Positions 38,526 through 47,400 of a stretch of 64,000 bases of DNA are shown piece after piece; positions within the stretch are counted from its first letter, which is position 1; every line of letters starts with the position of its first letter. A model generated the notes under the pieces. The model saw only the letters and a list, made by a program, of their open reading frames with translations, searched no databases and was not told the DNA's origin. A program made the translations under genes and the position numbers. Origin of the DNA: Streptomyces sp. NBC_00459. Lineage in GTDB: Bacteria; Actinomycetota; Actinomycetes; Streptomycetales; Streptomycetaceae. The stretch spans positions 8,370,001-8,434,000 of the forward strand of contig NZ_CP107903.1 in assembly GCF_036013955.1 (NCBI RefSeq), given 5' to 3'.

Positions 38526-39428
38526 ATGATCGAAGCGCGGCGGCTCCACATCCTGCGTGCGGTGGCCGACCACCGGACGGTGACGGCGGCTGCCGCCGCG
38601 TTGTACCTCACCCCCTCGGCCGTCTCCCAGCAACTCACGGCGCTGGAGCAGGAGACCGGCCACCGGCTCGTCGAGCGCGGCGCCAAGGGCGTACGGCTGA
38701 CCCCGGCCGGTGAGATCCTGCTCGCGCACACCAACGTGGTCCTCGCCCAACTGGAGCGGGCGGAGGCCGAGTTGGCCGCGTACGACTCGGGCGCCGCCGG
38801 CACGGTCACCGTCGCCGCCTTCGCGACCGGCATCGCCCTGGTCGTCGCCCCGGCCCTGACCCGCCTCGCCGAAACCGCGCCCGGCATCCGCGTCCGCGTC
38901 CAGGACGCGGAGGGCGACGCCAGCCTGCCGATGGTGCTCGACCGGCAGGTCGACGTCGCGGTGGCCGTCGAATACCGGGGCGCGCCGCCCGCCGACGACC
39001 CCCGCCTCACCCACGTCCCCCTCTACGCCGAGCCCTTCGACGCGGTCGTCCCGGTCACCCACCGTCTCGCCGACGCCCAAGAGGTGCCGCTCGCCGAACT
39101 GGCCAAGGACGCGTGGATCGGGCCGTACCCCGGCAACCCCTGCCACGAGGTGGTCGTCCTGGCCTGCGAGAACGCCGGGTTCAGGCCCCGCCTCGAACAC
39201 TCCTCCGACGACTTCCGCGCGGTGGTGTCCCTCGCCTCGGCCGACGCCGGTGTGGCCCTCGTACCGCGTTCGGCGCTGCGCGGCATGGAGCTGACGGGAG
39301 TGGTCGTGCGGCCGGTCGACGGGGTGGCGCCCACCCGGAGGGTCTTCGCGGCCGTCCGCAGGGGAGCGGAGGAACACCCGCTGATCCGCCCGGTGCTGGC
39401 AGCGCTGGGCGCCGCCGCGCAGGCATAG
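38526..39428 (+). CDS. LysR-family transcriptional regulator
   Basis: The 300-aa protein has an N-terminal winged helix-turn-helix (about 5-60; TVTAAAAALYLTPSAVSQQLTALEQETG) and a substrate-binding domain. ATG 38526 lies seven bases after a GATAAT element (38513-38518), so the message is probably leaderless. The 90 bases upstream have short GTCC/CGGGCACA repeats. It may regulate tdh-kbl or the next gene, but position alone is weak evidence. Confidence 0.9.
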   Translation: MIEARRLHILRAVADHRTVTAAAAALYLTPSAVSQQLTALEQETGHRLVERGAKGVRLTPAGEILLAHTNVVLAQLERAEAELAAYDSGAAGTVTVAAFATGIALVVAPALTRLAETAPGIRVRVQDAEGDASLPMVLDRQVDVAVAVEYRGAPPADDPRLTHVPLYAEPFDAVVPVTHRLADAQEVPLAELAKDAWIGPYPGNPCHEVVVLACENAGFRPRLEHSSDDFRAVVSLASADAGVALVPRSALRGMELTGVVVRPVDGVAPTRRVFAAVRRGAEEHPLIRPVLAALGAAAQA

Positions 39429-39512
39429 GCGTGGCTTCCGGCACGGGGGAGCGGGCCCCTTCCGGCGGACGGGCGTGGGTGATTGTCAGTGGCATTGGCT
39501 ACGGTGCGTTGC

Positions 39513-39872
39513 ATGCCGGAAGCCGAAGACGTACGCCGTATCTCCCTCTCCCTGCCGGACACGACGGAGAAGATCGCCTGGAGCATGCCCACGTTCCGGG
39601 TCGCGGGCAAGATGTTCGCCACGCTGCCCGAGAACGAAACCTCCATCGCCGTGCGCTGCCCGAAGGAGGAGCGCGACGAACTGGTCCTGGCCGAGCCCGA
39701 GAAGTTCTGGATCGCCGACCACGAGGCGGGCTTCGCCTGGGTCAGAGTGCGCCTGGCGGCACTGGAGGACGACGGCGAACTGCGTGACATCCTCACCGAC
39801 TCCTGGCGCCAGGCCGCCCCGCCCCGACTGCTGGACGCCCACCCGGAGTTGGGGGCGCCGGGCACCGGCTGA
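39513..39872 (+). CDS. MmcQ/YjbR family DNA-binding-fold protein
   Basis: The 119-aa protein has the MmcQ/YjbR pattern: VRRISLSLPDTTEKIAWSMPTFRVAGKMFATL, a middle strand region, and FWIADHEAGFAWVRVRLAAL. ATG 39513 is preferred over GTG 39483 because family members begin at about this residue and a TACGGT -10-like element sits eight bases before it. The function of the family is not established. Confidence 0.85.
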   Translation: MPEAEDVRRISLSLPDTTEKIAWSMPTFRVAGKMFATLPENETSIAVRCPKEERDELVLAEPEKFWIADHEAGFAWVRVRLAALEDDGELRDILTDSWRQAAPPRLLDAHPELGAPGTG

Positions 39873-39894
39873 AGCCGGGCGGCGAGCGGCGAGC

Positions 39895-40791
39895 TCAGGA
39901 CAAGAACCCCCGGATCCGCTCCCGGAGCGTCCGCGCGTCGAGCCCGTGCGCGGCCACATGCTCCTCGACATCCCCGTACCGGCGGAGTTCACGGCGGCCC
40001 ACGCCGAGGCCCAGCACCCGGTGGGGCACCTCGGAGAGCACGTCGTTCACGACGGCTGTCGACGTGCCCGCGAGGTAGGGCTCGACGAGGACGACATCGG
40101 TGCCCGCCGCCTCGGTGGCCCGGCGCAGCGCGGCAGTGTCGAAAGGCCGAACGGTCGTCGCGTAGAGGACGGTTGCGTCGAGCCCTTCCGTGGCGTCGAG
40201 CACCGCGTCGAGCATCGGACCGACGGCGATCACGACACCGGAGCGGCCCTCGCGGACGGTGAGGATCCGTTCCCCGTCGACCGCGAGCCCTTCCCCGTTG
40301 GACTGCGTCGACAGCCGTACGTACACCCTGTCGTCGCCCGCGGCGACCGCGTGCCGCAGCAGCGTCTCGGCCTCGTCGGGGTGTCCCGGCACATGCACGG
40401 TCCAGCCGTCCAAGGTGTCGAGGAGGGCCACGTCACCGGGTGCCATGTGCGTGTAGCCGCCGGACGGCCAGTCGAAGGAGGCGGCGGCGCTCACGAGTAC
40501 GGCGCCGACGTCCTGGTGCCCGAGGTCGAGCTTGACCTGTTCGAACGGGCGCTCCACGAGGAAGCTCGCGAAGGTGTGCATGACGGGACGCATCCCGGTG
40601 AGCGCCAGGCCCGCGCCCGCGCCGACGAGGAGCTGCTCACGGATGCCCACGTTGATCACCCGGTCGGGATGCCGGGCCTGCGCCGGGGCGAACGCGTCCG
40701 CGCCGATCTCGGCGAGGACCACGGCGACGCGTGGGTCCTCGTCGAGAAGCCTGGTCAGGACGGGGGCGAAGCGGTCACGCATGGTGTCCAT
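39895..40791 (-). CDS. Transketolase, C-terminal (pyrimidine-binding) subunit
   Basis: The 298-aa protein corresponds to the second half of a split transketolase: VINVGIREQLLVGAGAGLALTG is the pyrimidine-binding motif with the catalytic glutamate, and a C-terminal TPP-enzyme domain follows. I start it at ATG 40791 (MDTMRDRF), although a longer frame to 40848 exists. It is cotranscribed with the N-terminal subunit 84 bases upstream. The pair could act on a specialised sugar; many split transketolases sit in secondary-metabolite loci. Confidence 0.88.
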   Translation of the reverse strand: MDTMRDRFAPVLTRLLDEDPRVAVVLAEIGADAFAPAQARHPDRVINVGIREQLLVGAGAGLALTGMRPVMHTFASFLVERPFEQVKLDLGHQDVGAVLVSAAASFDWPSGGYTHMAPGDVALLDTLDGWTVHVPGHPDEAETLLRHAVAAGDDRVYVRLSTQSNGEGLAVDGERILTVREGRSGVVIAVGPMLDAVLDATEGLDATVLYATTVRPFDTAALRRATEAAGTDVVLVEPYLAGTSTAVVNDVLSEVPHRVLGLGVGRRELRRYGDVEEHVAAHGLDARTLRERIRGFLS

Positions 40792-40875
40792 GGAGGAGTG
40801 GATCCCTTCGGGTCTGTGGGACGGGCCGGTGAGGCGGGCCGGTGACACGGGTCGGCCAGGTCGGGTGCGCGGAGG

Positions 40876-41643
40876 TCAGCCGGACTTCGGTTCGACCCGC
40901 GCCACGACGGCGTGCGGGCGGCCGGGGTGCGGCGTGGTGAAGGCGGTGCAGAGGGCCTCGTGGTCACGGCCGTCGACCGTTGACGTGGACCAGCCCGCGG
41001 CCTCGAAGCGGGCGGCGATGCCACCGGGCCGGGCGTGGCTCGCGGACGAGTTGTCGACGACGACGGTGTGCAGCCGTTCGAGACCGGCGGGCCCCGCGAA
41101 GGCGATCGCCTCGTGGTTGCTGCCCTCGTCCAGTTCGGCGTCGCCGATCAACACCCACACCGCAGGCCCGTCGAGCCCCTGGGCGCGCAGCCCCAGCGCC
41201 GTACCCACGGCGATCGGCAGACCGTGCCCGAGCGAGCCGCTGCCGATCTCGGCCCCCGGCACCAGCACCCGGTCGGGGTGGTGGCCCAGCGGCGAGTCGT
41301 ACGAGCCGAAGCCCGGCAGCCAGTCCACGGGCAGGAAGCCCTTGGCGGCGAGTACCGCGTAGTACGCCATCGGCCCGTGCCCTTTGGACAGCAGGAACCG
41401 GTCCCGCTCGGGGTCCGTCATCCGGTCCGGGCCCACCCGCAGAACCCGGTCGTAGAGCACCCAGAGCACGTCCAGCGTGGAGGTCGCCGCCGGCCCGTGC
41501 TTCTCGTCGCCGGTCATCAGACCCATGAGCCCGGCCAGTTCGGCGTACTCGTGTCGGTGGTACTTGGCGTGTGTGTGGTGTGTCTCGGACGTGTCGACGT
41601 GTGTGGCTGTGGCTGTGGCTGTGGCTGTGGCTGTGGCTGTCAT
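40876..41643 (-). CDS. Transketolase, N-terminal (TPP-binding) subunit
   Basis: The 255-aa subunit carries the TPP motif IGDAELDEGSNHEAIAFAG and the LLSKGHGPMAYYAVLAAKG loop. The N-terminus is odd: an alternating Thr-Ala run encoded by a hexanucleotide repeat, followed by a His-rich stretch (ETHHTHAKYHRHEYAELAG). The repeat could vary in length without breaking the frame. It pairs with the C-terminal subunit gene downstream. Confidence 0.88.
   Translation of the reverse strand: MTATATATATATATHVDTSETHHTHAKYHRHEYAELAGLMGLMTGDEKHGPAATSTLDVLWVLYDRVLRVGPDRMTDPERDRFLLSKGHGPMAYYAVLAAKGFLPVDWLPGFGSYDSPLGHHPDRVLVPGAEIGSGSLGHGLPIAVGTALGLRAQGLDGPAVWVLIGDAELDEGSNHEAIAFAGPAGLERLHTVVVDNSSASHARPGGIAARFEAAGWSTSTVDGRDHEALCTAFTTPHPGRPHAVVARVEPKSG
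41603..41640 (-). repeat. Hexanucleotide tandem repeat in the transketolase N-terminus
   Basis: Six and a third perfect copies of GTGGCT (plus-strand reading) lie directly at the gene's start codon and encode (Thr-Ala)n. Slippage would add or remove two residues per unit and keep the frame. Confidence 0.9.
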
Positions 41644-41780
41644 GGAATCGATCGTGCGACCTCAACCAAACTTGAGGTCAAGGGCAGGGAGAGCGAATAA
41701 AGGAGTGCGCGACCATCGACCCGAGTGCGGTATTGTTTCCCTGCGTGTTCGGCCAGGGGAAACCCCAGGTCAGACAGTAT

Positions 41781-41854
<74 letters not shown>

Positions 41855-41873
41855 CTCGAACGAGTCGCAGGTC

Positions 41874-41907
41874 AGGGGCGGTTTCGGAGGAATCCGAAAC
41901 CGCCCCT
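41874..41907. terminator. Bidirectional hairpin between tRNA-Pro and the integrase
   Basis: Perfect 15-base arms AGGGGCGGTTTCGGA (41874-41888) and its complement (41893-41907) enclose a GGAA loop. It can end the tRNA transcript and, on the other strand, the integrase transcript. Confidence 0.85.
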
Positions 41908-41916
41908 CGATCATTG

Positions 41917-41938
41917 TTGGGGACCAGTTGGGGACCAG
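41917..41938 (+). repeat. Two 11-bp iterons beside the attachment site
   Basis: TTGGGGACCAG occurs twice in direct succession (from 41917 and 41928), an 11-bp period, between the tRNA and the integrase stop. Phased TGGGGA motifs recur at 44202-44249 and, as TGGGA, at 49111-49139. They look like arm-type integrase binding sites. Confidence 0.55.
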
Positions 41939-41954
41939 CCTGCCTTGACCGGCG

Positions 41955-43172
41955 TCAGCGGGTGAGGACGGTAGTTGCGGGAAGGGTGCGCGGGGCGCGT
42001 AGCACGCTGAGGTGTGCAGAGAGTGCCGTACCGGCGGCTGTGATCTTGTGGACGTCCGGGTGCAGGTAGCGCTGAGTGGTGGTCAGTGAGCCGTGGCCGG
42101 CGATCCTGCGCAGGACGTGGAGGGGGACTCCGGCGTCCGCGAACCAGGTCAGTCCGGTGTGGCGGAGATCGTGGCGGCGCAGGTGCTCGTAGCCGAGGCG
42201 GGTGACCACGTCGTCCCAGTGGGTCGCGTCGCGCAGGACCGCGGTGGAGATGCGTCCTCCGCGCGGGCCGGTGAACAGACGTGCGTCAGGGGCGGGGCCG
42301 GCGGAGAGGATGCGCTGGGCCACGAGCGGGCGGATCTCCTCGATGATGGGAACCTTCCGGGCGCGCTTGCCCTTGGTGCCCTTGTCGGTGAGTCCGCCGG
42401 GCGCGGGCGTGGTCTGCCGCCGTACCGTCCAGATCCACTGGCTGGTGTCGATATCTCCGACGCGGCACCCGGAGACTTCCCCGATCCGGGCAGCGGTGCT
42501 CGCGGCGAACAGAACGACGTCGCCCCAGCCGCGGTACTGGTTGTAGGAGGCGGCCACGAGTGCGTCGGCCAGCTGGACGAGCGTGTCCCAGTCGGGCAGG
42601 GCGAGGGCCCGGGGGTCGCGGAGTTCGTCCTCGGCCTGCTTGTAGAGCTTCTGCCAGCCGCTGATGCGGGCGGGGTTGACTTTGATGATGCCGTCGCGGA
42701 CCGCCTGTTCCATGACGCGGACCAGGACGGCGATGGTGTTCTTTACCGTGGAGCGGCTGTGTTCGTCGACGATCCAGTTCTGCACGGTGCGGTCGACGAT
42801 GCCGTTGGTGATCATCCGTACGGCGAGGTGGCCCAGGGCAGGGACCACACGCATCCGCCATCCCGCGAGATAGGGGTCGAGGGTCTTCAACTCCAGCCCG
42901 CGCAGGGCGAGATCCATGTTCGCGTCGCCGTATTCGGCGAGCTTCATGGTGGCGAGCGACGGGGACAGCCCGGCCTGCGCGGCCTCGATGATGTCCTGGA
43001 GCCACTCCTGCGCCTCGTCCTCGTCCGCCTTCCCCTCCGACAGGGACAGACGCCGCTTCGTAGCGGGATCGAACCAGCGGACACGCGCTCGATACGGATG
43101 GGGGCGATCGGGCCGGTATTCGATGTCGGTGGAGAGCCGGACACCGACAGGAACAATGGCCTTCTCGGCCAT
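41955..43172 (-). CDS. int: Tyrosine-type site-specific integrase
   Basis: The 405-aa tyrosine recombinase has catalytic Arg229 (TAARIGEVSG), His334-x-x-Arg337 (RRHDLRHTG), His360 (AGHGSLTTT) and nucleophile Tyr369 (TQRYLHP). A SAM-like core-binding domain (about 75-180) and an arm-binding N-terminus precede them. The ATG at 43172 overlaps the stop of the upstream excisionase-like frame (TGATG). It very likely integrated this element at the adjacent tRNA-Pro. All catalytic residues are present, so it may be active. Confidence 0.95.
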   Translation of the reverse strand: MAEKAIVPVGVRLSTDIEYRPDRPHPYRARVRWFDPATKRRLSLSEGKADEDEAQEWLQDIIEAAQAGLSPSLATMKLAEYGDANMDLALRGLELKTLDPYLAGWRMRVVPALGHLAVRMITNGIVDRTVQNWIVDEHSRSTVKNTIAVLVRVMEQAVRDGIIKVNPARISGWQKLYKQAEDELRDPRALALPDWDTLVQLADALVAASYNQYRGWGDVVLFAASTAARIGEVSGCRVGDIDTSQWIWTVRRQTTPAPGGLTDKGTKGKRARKVPIIEEIRPLVAQRILSAGPAPDARLFTGPRGGRISTAVLRDATHWDDVVTRLGYEHLRRHDLRHTGLTWFADAGVPLHVLRRIAGHGSLTTTQRYLHPDVHKITAAGTALSAHLSVLRAPRTLPATTVLTR

Positions 43173-43492
43173 CAGGCTTCTCGGCCCGGGACGGTCCGGC
43201 GGCTGCGCAGCCATTCCTCCACGTCGAGCGCGCTGTACAGGACGACGCGTTCCGAAACGGAGACGAACGGCGGGCCCTGCGGTGGTCGAGCGGTGCGCCA
43301 GCGCCGCAGAGTCGAGGTGTCCACGTGCAGACAGGCGGCGAGGTCGCTCGTCGAGTACCAGGTGTTGGCCAGGAGTGACGAACGGTTGTCATCTTGGACG
43401 GAGACAGCGCATCTGGCTACGGAGTGTGGCGCGCCCTCCTGTTGCTTGCGCGGCTGACGGTTTGTGGAAGCTGCTATCGGTTCGGGGGGCAA
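43172..43492 (-). CDS. xis: Excisionase-like helix-turn-helix protein
   Basis: The C-terminal 65 residues contain a MerR/Xis-type winged helix: TWYSTSDLAACLHVDTSTLRRW, then a basic wing and LYSALDVEEWLRSRR. It is translationally coupled to the integrase. I list TTG 43492, which has CGGAGA upstream, giving about 106 residues; the frame stays open to TTG 43660 and the start is uncertain. Excisionases of this type bend the attachment site and steer the integrase towards excision. Confidence 0.7.
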   Translation of the reverse strand: MPPEPIAASTNRQPRKQQEGAPHSVARCAVSVQDDNRSSLLANTWYSTSDLAACLHVDTSTLRRWRTARPPQGPPFVSVSERVVLYSALDVEEWLRSRRTVPGREA

Positions 43493-43825
43493 GTGTGGTG
43501 GATCTCCGGGCGGTAAGGAGCACCAAACGGGTCCTGGAGAAGAACCTCTGGCGACGGACGACGCGCAAACGGAGAGCAGGGATTCCACCTCTGCAGCGGT
43601 GGTGAGTTCTCGCCGATGGATCGATCCGCGGTGGTGCTCGGGGCAGACGTTGGACAACAATCGTCTGCAGGAACGCCGGTTTGGCTAACCGGCGATGTGC
43701 GGCTATGTTCCCCTCGCTCACGACGAGATCGCCGGAGCGCGGCTCCCACGGGGTGACGAGATTCGCCGGATGCGTAGACGATCGCGTACATGCTTGACGT
43801 ATCAGGTGCAGTGCCGATTCATGCC

Positions 43826-43980
43826 TTTCCGACGATGCATCATGTGGAGTGTGTGGTCATCCTTGAAACTGTCACTAAGGGCTCCTGACCTGCAGTTTTG
43901 GGTGTGCGCATTATGTGCAGTGCGGGCGTTACGGGCGATATCTTGACGCTAAAATGACGCTCGTTGCGATGGGGCGTCAG
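43826..43980 (+). repeat. 155-bp direct repeat, left copy (R1)
   Basis: This segment aligns without gaps to 48736-48890; by hand count about 130 of 155 bases match. Shared stretches include AAGGGCTCCTGACCTGC and GGCGATATCTTGACGCT. Near the 3' end both copies keep TGACGCT repeated with an 11-bp period. No credible ORF covers it. The 43661-43825 stretch to its left and 43981-44201 to its right hold no gene I can support. Confidence 0.85.
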
Positions 43981-44201
43981 GTATGTCTTTGCGCTGCTCG
44001 GGCCAAGTGAAGCTGTGGCAGCGAACCTCAAGTTCCTTCGGAAATAGGTGCGCTGGTCGCCAAGGGAATGCTTGAAGAGATCTTCTTGAAGTTGTCTACC
44101 TGGGAGCGCTGACCTCCGGTGATGCGGCGGCTACCGCCCCTGGCCTGTGCAGATGAGTCTTTCGGTGTCTTTCAGGATCGTTCCAGGTTGCGCGGTCGAT
44201 T

Positions 44202-44249
44202 CTCCCCACGGTCTCCCCAGCACCGCTCATACTCCCCAGATTCTCCCCA
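44202..44249. repeat. Four CTCCCCA iterons upstream of the NACHT gene
   Basis: CTCCCCA occurs at 44202, 44213, 44232 and 44243, as two pairs each with an 11-bp period. On the other strand this is TGGGGAG, the same core as the iterons next to the integrase. They may be integrase-arm sites of an older attachment end or operators for the downstream gene. The rest of 44250-44474 shows no other feature. Confidence 0.5.
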
Positions 44250-44474
44250 CACGAGGTCCTTTGGGAGATGCGGAGCCACGGAGTATCCGTGGCCGCCTGA
44301 TGAGGCGAGGTGGTCACGATGAGTAGTCGTTGGAGGCGAGACGTCCGGACAGTGGGTCGGTGGGTAACCGTCTGCTGGATGGCGGTCCGCTTCATTGCGG
44401 GCGGGGTGTCAGTGGCGCGTCCTAGGGTGTGAGGGTTGTGTTGTCCGGCTTCGTATCGCTGGGAGTGGTGCGTC

Positions 44475-47400
44475 ATGGAGTGGCCGTTTCTGCCCTGGAA
44501 GCGGCGGGTCTTTCCGCTGGGGGAACCGCCGGAGTCTGACAGGTACGGCTGGCCACTTGCGTCGGCATTTTCCGGTGTTGCTCCGGGGCGGTTGTTGGCT
44601 GACGAACGAGCGGTTCGTGTCCTGGTCCTGCGCGGTGAGTGGGGGATGGGCAAGTCCTTCGCGTTTGAGCAGGAACACCGAGACCTTGAGACTGCGGGCC
44701 TTCCTGTACAGCGGTTTGATCTTGGCAAGTGCGGTACAGACGCGACCCGTGCCGCGACGAAACTGACCGCGGTGTTCCAGCCACCGGCGGGGGCTGGCGA
44801 GTGGCATGTGCTCTTGGACGGCCTCGATGAAGGGCTGGACGTTCTGTTGGAACTGGACCAGCTGATCATCGAGCAGCTGGAGGGTCTGGAGGGCGAGGCG
44901 CGAAAGGGACTGCGGCTGCGTATCAGTTGCCGCACGGCTCGATGGCCAGCCGGGCTGGAGACGGACCTTGCGCGGCTCTGGCCGGAGGACCGGGTGGCAG
45001 TGGTCGGCCTGGCTCCGCTCTCGCGAGATGATGTGACTCTCGCCGCCCGTAGCGTGGGACTTGAAGACCCAGCAGCATTCTCGGAGGTGGTACAGCAACG
45101 CGGCTTGGTGGCGCTGGCCACTCATCCGATGACTCTGCGGCAGATGCTGACGAGCTACAGGACCCGTGGAACCCTCCCCGACACGGCTGCCGAGGCGTAT
45201 CGCGACGCGTGCCTGCACTTGTGCAAGGAGACACGCCGCCCGAAACGAACAGAGTTGCGGCGCACCCAGGCAACGGGCGAGCACTTGTTCGCCGTCGCTA
45301 CGAGGGTTGCAGCCGCTCTGCAGTTCGGACCGCACACGGCGCTGGCGGATGGGGCGCCGGAATCCGGGGAGCCTGGGGTTGGCGATCTTGAGCTGTCCCG
45401 CCTGGTTCCAGGCGGCGAACCTGGCCATCTCGGGAGCCCCGTACCATGCACGATGAATGAGCTGAGCCAGCTGACCGAGTCGAGTTTGCTGGTCCCAGTA
45501 GGTGACTATCGGTGGGCCTTCGCGCACAAGAGCTACCAGGAATTTCTCGCCGCCGAGTTTCTGCGAGGCCGAGAGATCCAGACGGCCGTGGAGCGGGAAT
45601 TGTTGTGGATCGGCGATGGGCCGTCCCGGCACGTCCTTCCGGCACATCAGGAAGTTGCGGCCTGGCGCAGTGAAGTGGACCCAGCGGTGTTCGAAGACCT
45701 GCTCCGGGACGATCCGCTCATCCTTCTCCTCGCCGACCTGGAGAGGCGAACGGACCGTGACCGGACCCGTGTTGTTGAGGCGCTGCTCGCTCTGCTGAAG
45801 AGCGACGACACCGTCAGGCTCGACAGCACGACACTCCATCGCCTGGATCACCCTCAGATCGCGGACCAGCTACGGCCGTACCTGAAGGCCACGACAGAGG
45901 TGAATCTACTTTTCGGCGCGGTCCGCATTGCCCGGGCATGTCGTCGGCCCGAGCTGAGCGTCGAACTGTTGGCTCTCGCCGAAGACCGGGATACGCATGC
46001 TGAGGTACGGGTGGCGGCCCTGGCCGCAATCAGCGCACCGGAGACCGAAGTGGTCGAGCACATCCGGGCCCTGGCACACGACGAATCCCCAGAGATCGTG
46101 GCCGCGGCGCTGCGCCAACTGTGGCCCGCCCACATCACGTTGACGGACTTCCTCAGCCGTGTGCGCCCCCCGGACCCACAACTGATCGGCCGTGCCTACA
46201 TGTTGCGCCGGGAAATTCCAGAACTCATCGACGTGACCGACCTGGACGAAGCCATCACCTGGTCCCGCGACGTCCTTTGCGACACGGCAGACGGCCCGAG
46301 CCACGCGCTGGCCGTTTCCCTCCTTGCCCGCGCCATCACCCTCGCCAGTCAGGCACAACTCACCGACGCCATCCTGTCCAACATGGCTGACGCCCTGGTC
46401 GGACTCGCCGGTCGCCATGAACTTCTCTACACCCAAGACCTGCACACGCCACTAGAGGATCTGGCAAAGGCATTGGGCCGGGAACCCCAAACCAGGCGTG
46501 ACCTCGCGTTGTTGCTGCTCACCCGCGCCAGTGCAGAGCAATTCCTCGCGCTGCACATCGGTCGGATCAGCGCCGACCTGCTCCCCCAGGCCGACGCGCT
46601 GTACTGGATGGAGCACTGGGACCTGCTGTCTGCCGTCCGCGAGCAGGTCACCCGCCTGGCGGTCGGATACCCGCCTCCCGAGGACCCCACCATGCTGGGC
46701 CGGGCCCTTGCCGCCAGAGGTGCTCACCCGACTCTCCGCGCTGTGACGGCATCCTGGGACAGCCCTCCGGCGGAGGCACCCTGGGAGCGAGAGCAGCGCG
46801 AGCTCCAAGAGGCCGAGCGCCGAGCTAACACTTACGACGAGGCCGCTCTGCGCGCGGCGCTCGACACTGTCCTCACCAGTGGACCAGATCAGGTACGGAG
46901 CGCGTGGGCGCGAGTTGTCAGCGAGCTTCACCACACAGCAGACGGCTCCCCAACCAAATGGGAAGGCGCATGGATCGCCGCAGCGTCCGAGGCTCCGTCT
47001 CGGCCGCCAGCCGGTACCCAACTAGACAGCCTCCTCTTGCGGGCCGCCTTCCATGTGCTGAGCACCGTTCCGCCGTTGAGCGTCGAGAATCTAGTGCCTT
47101 ATGGCGCCATCGAATTTCGCATTGCTCCCGAACTGACGGCGCTCGCTCTGGTTGATGCCCTGTCAACTGTTCCGCCGGAGACTGGTAGGTGGGCTGGATG
47201 GGCCGTTGCCCTGGCGACCGTCTACCCCCGTGATGACGTGCATGACACTCATCTCCGGCTCCTCATGCTGTGCGCCGAAAGGGCTGGGGCGCCACTTTCC
47301 GAGTTGACCGCAGCGGTCCTTGACGGCGTACACGACGACGTGGCACAGACAATTGCCCGTACGTGTGGAGCGCTGCCACTGGACAGCGTGCATCGTGCTC

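Noticed and set aside
43464..43688. Plus-strand 74-codon ORF antisense to the excisionase-like gene.
   Set aside because: No ribosome site and no recognisable motif; the minus strand has a clear helix-turn-helix and coupling to the integrase.
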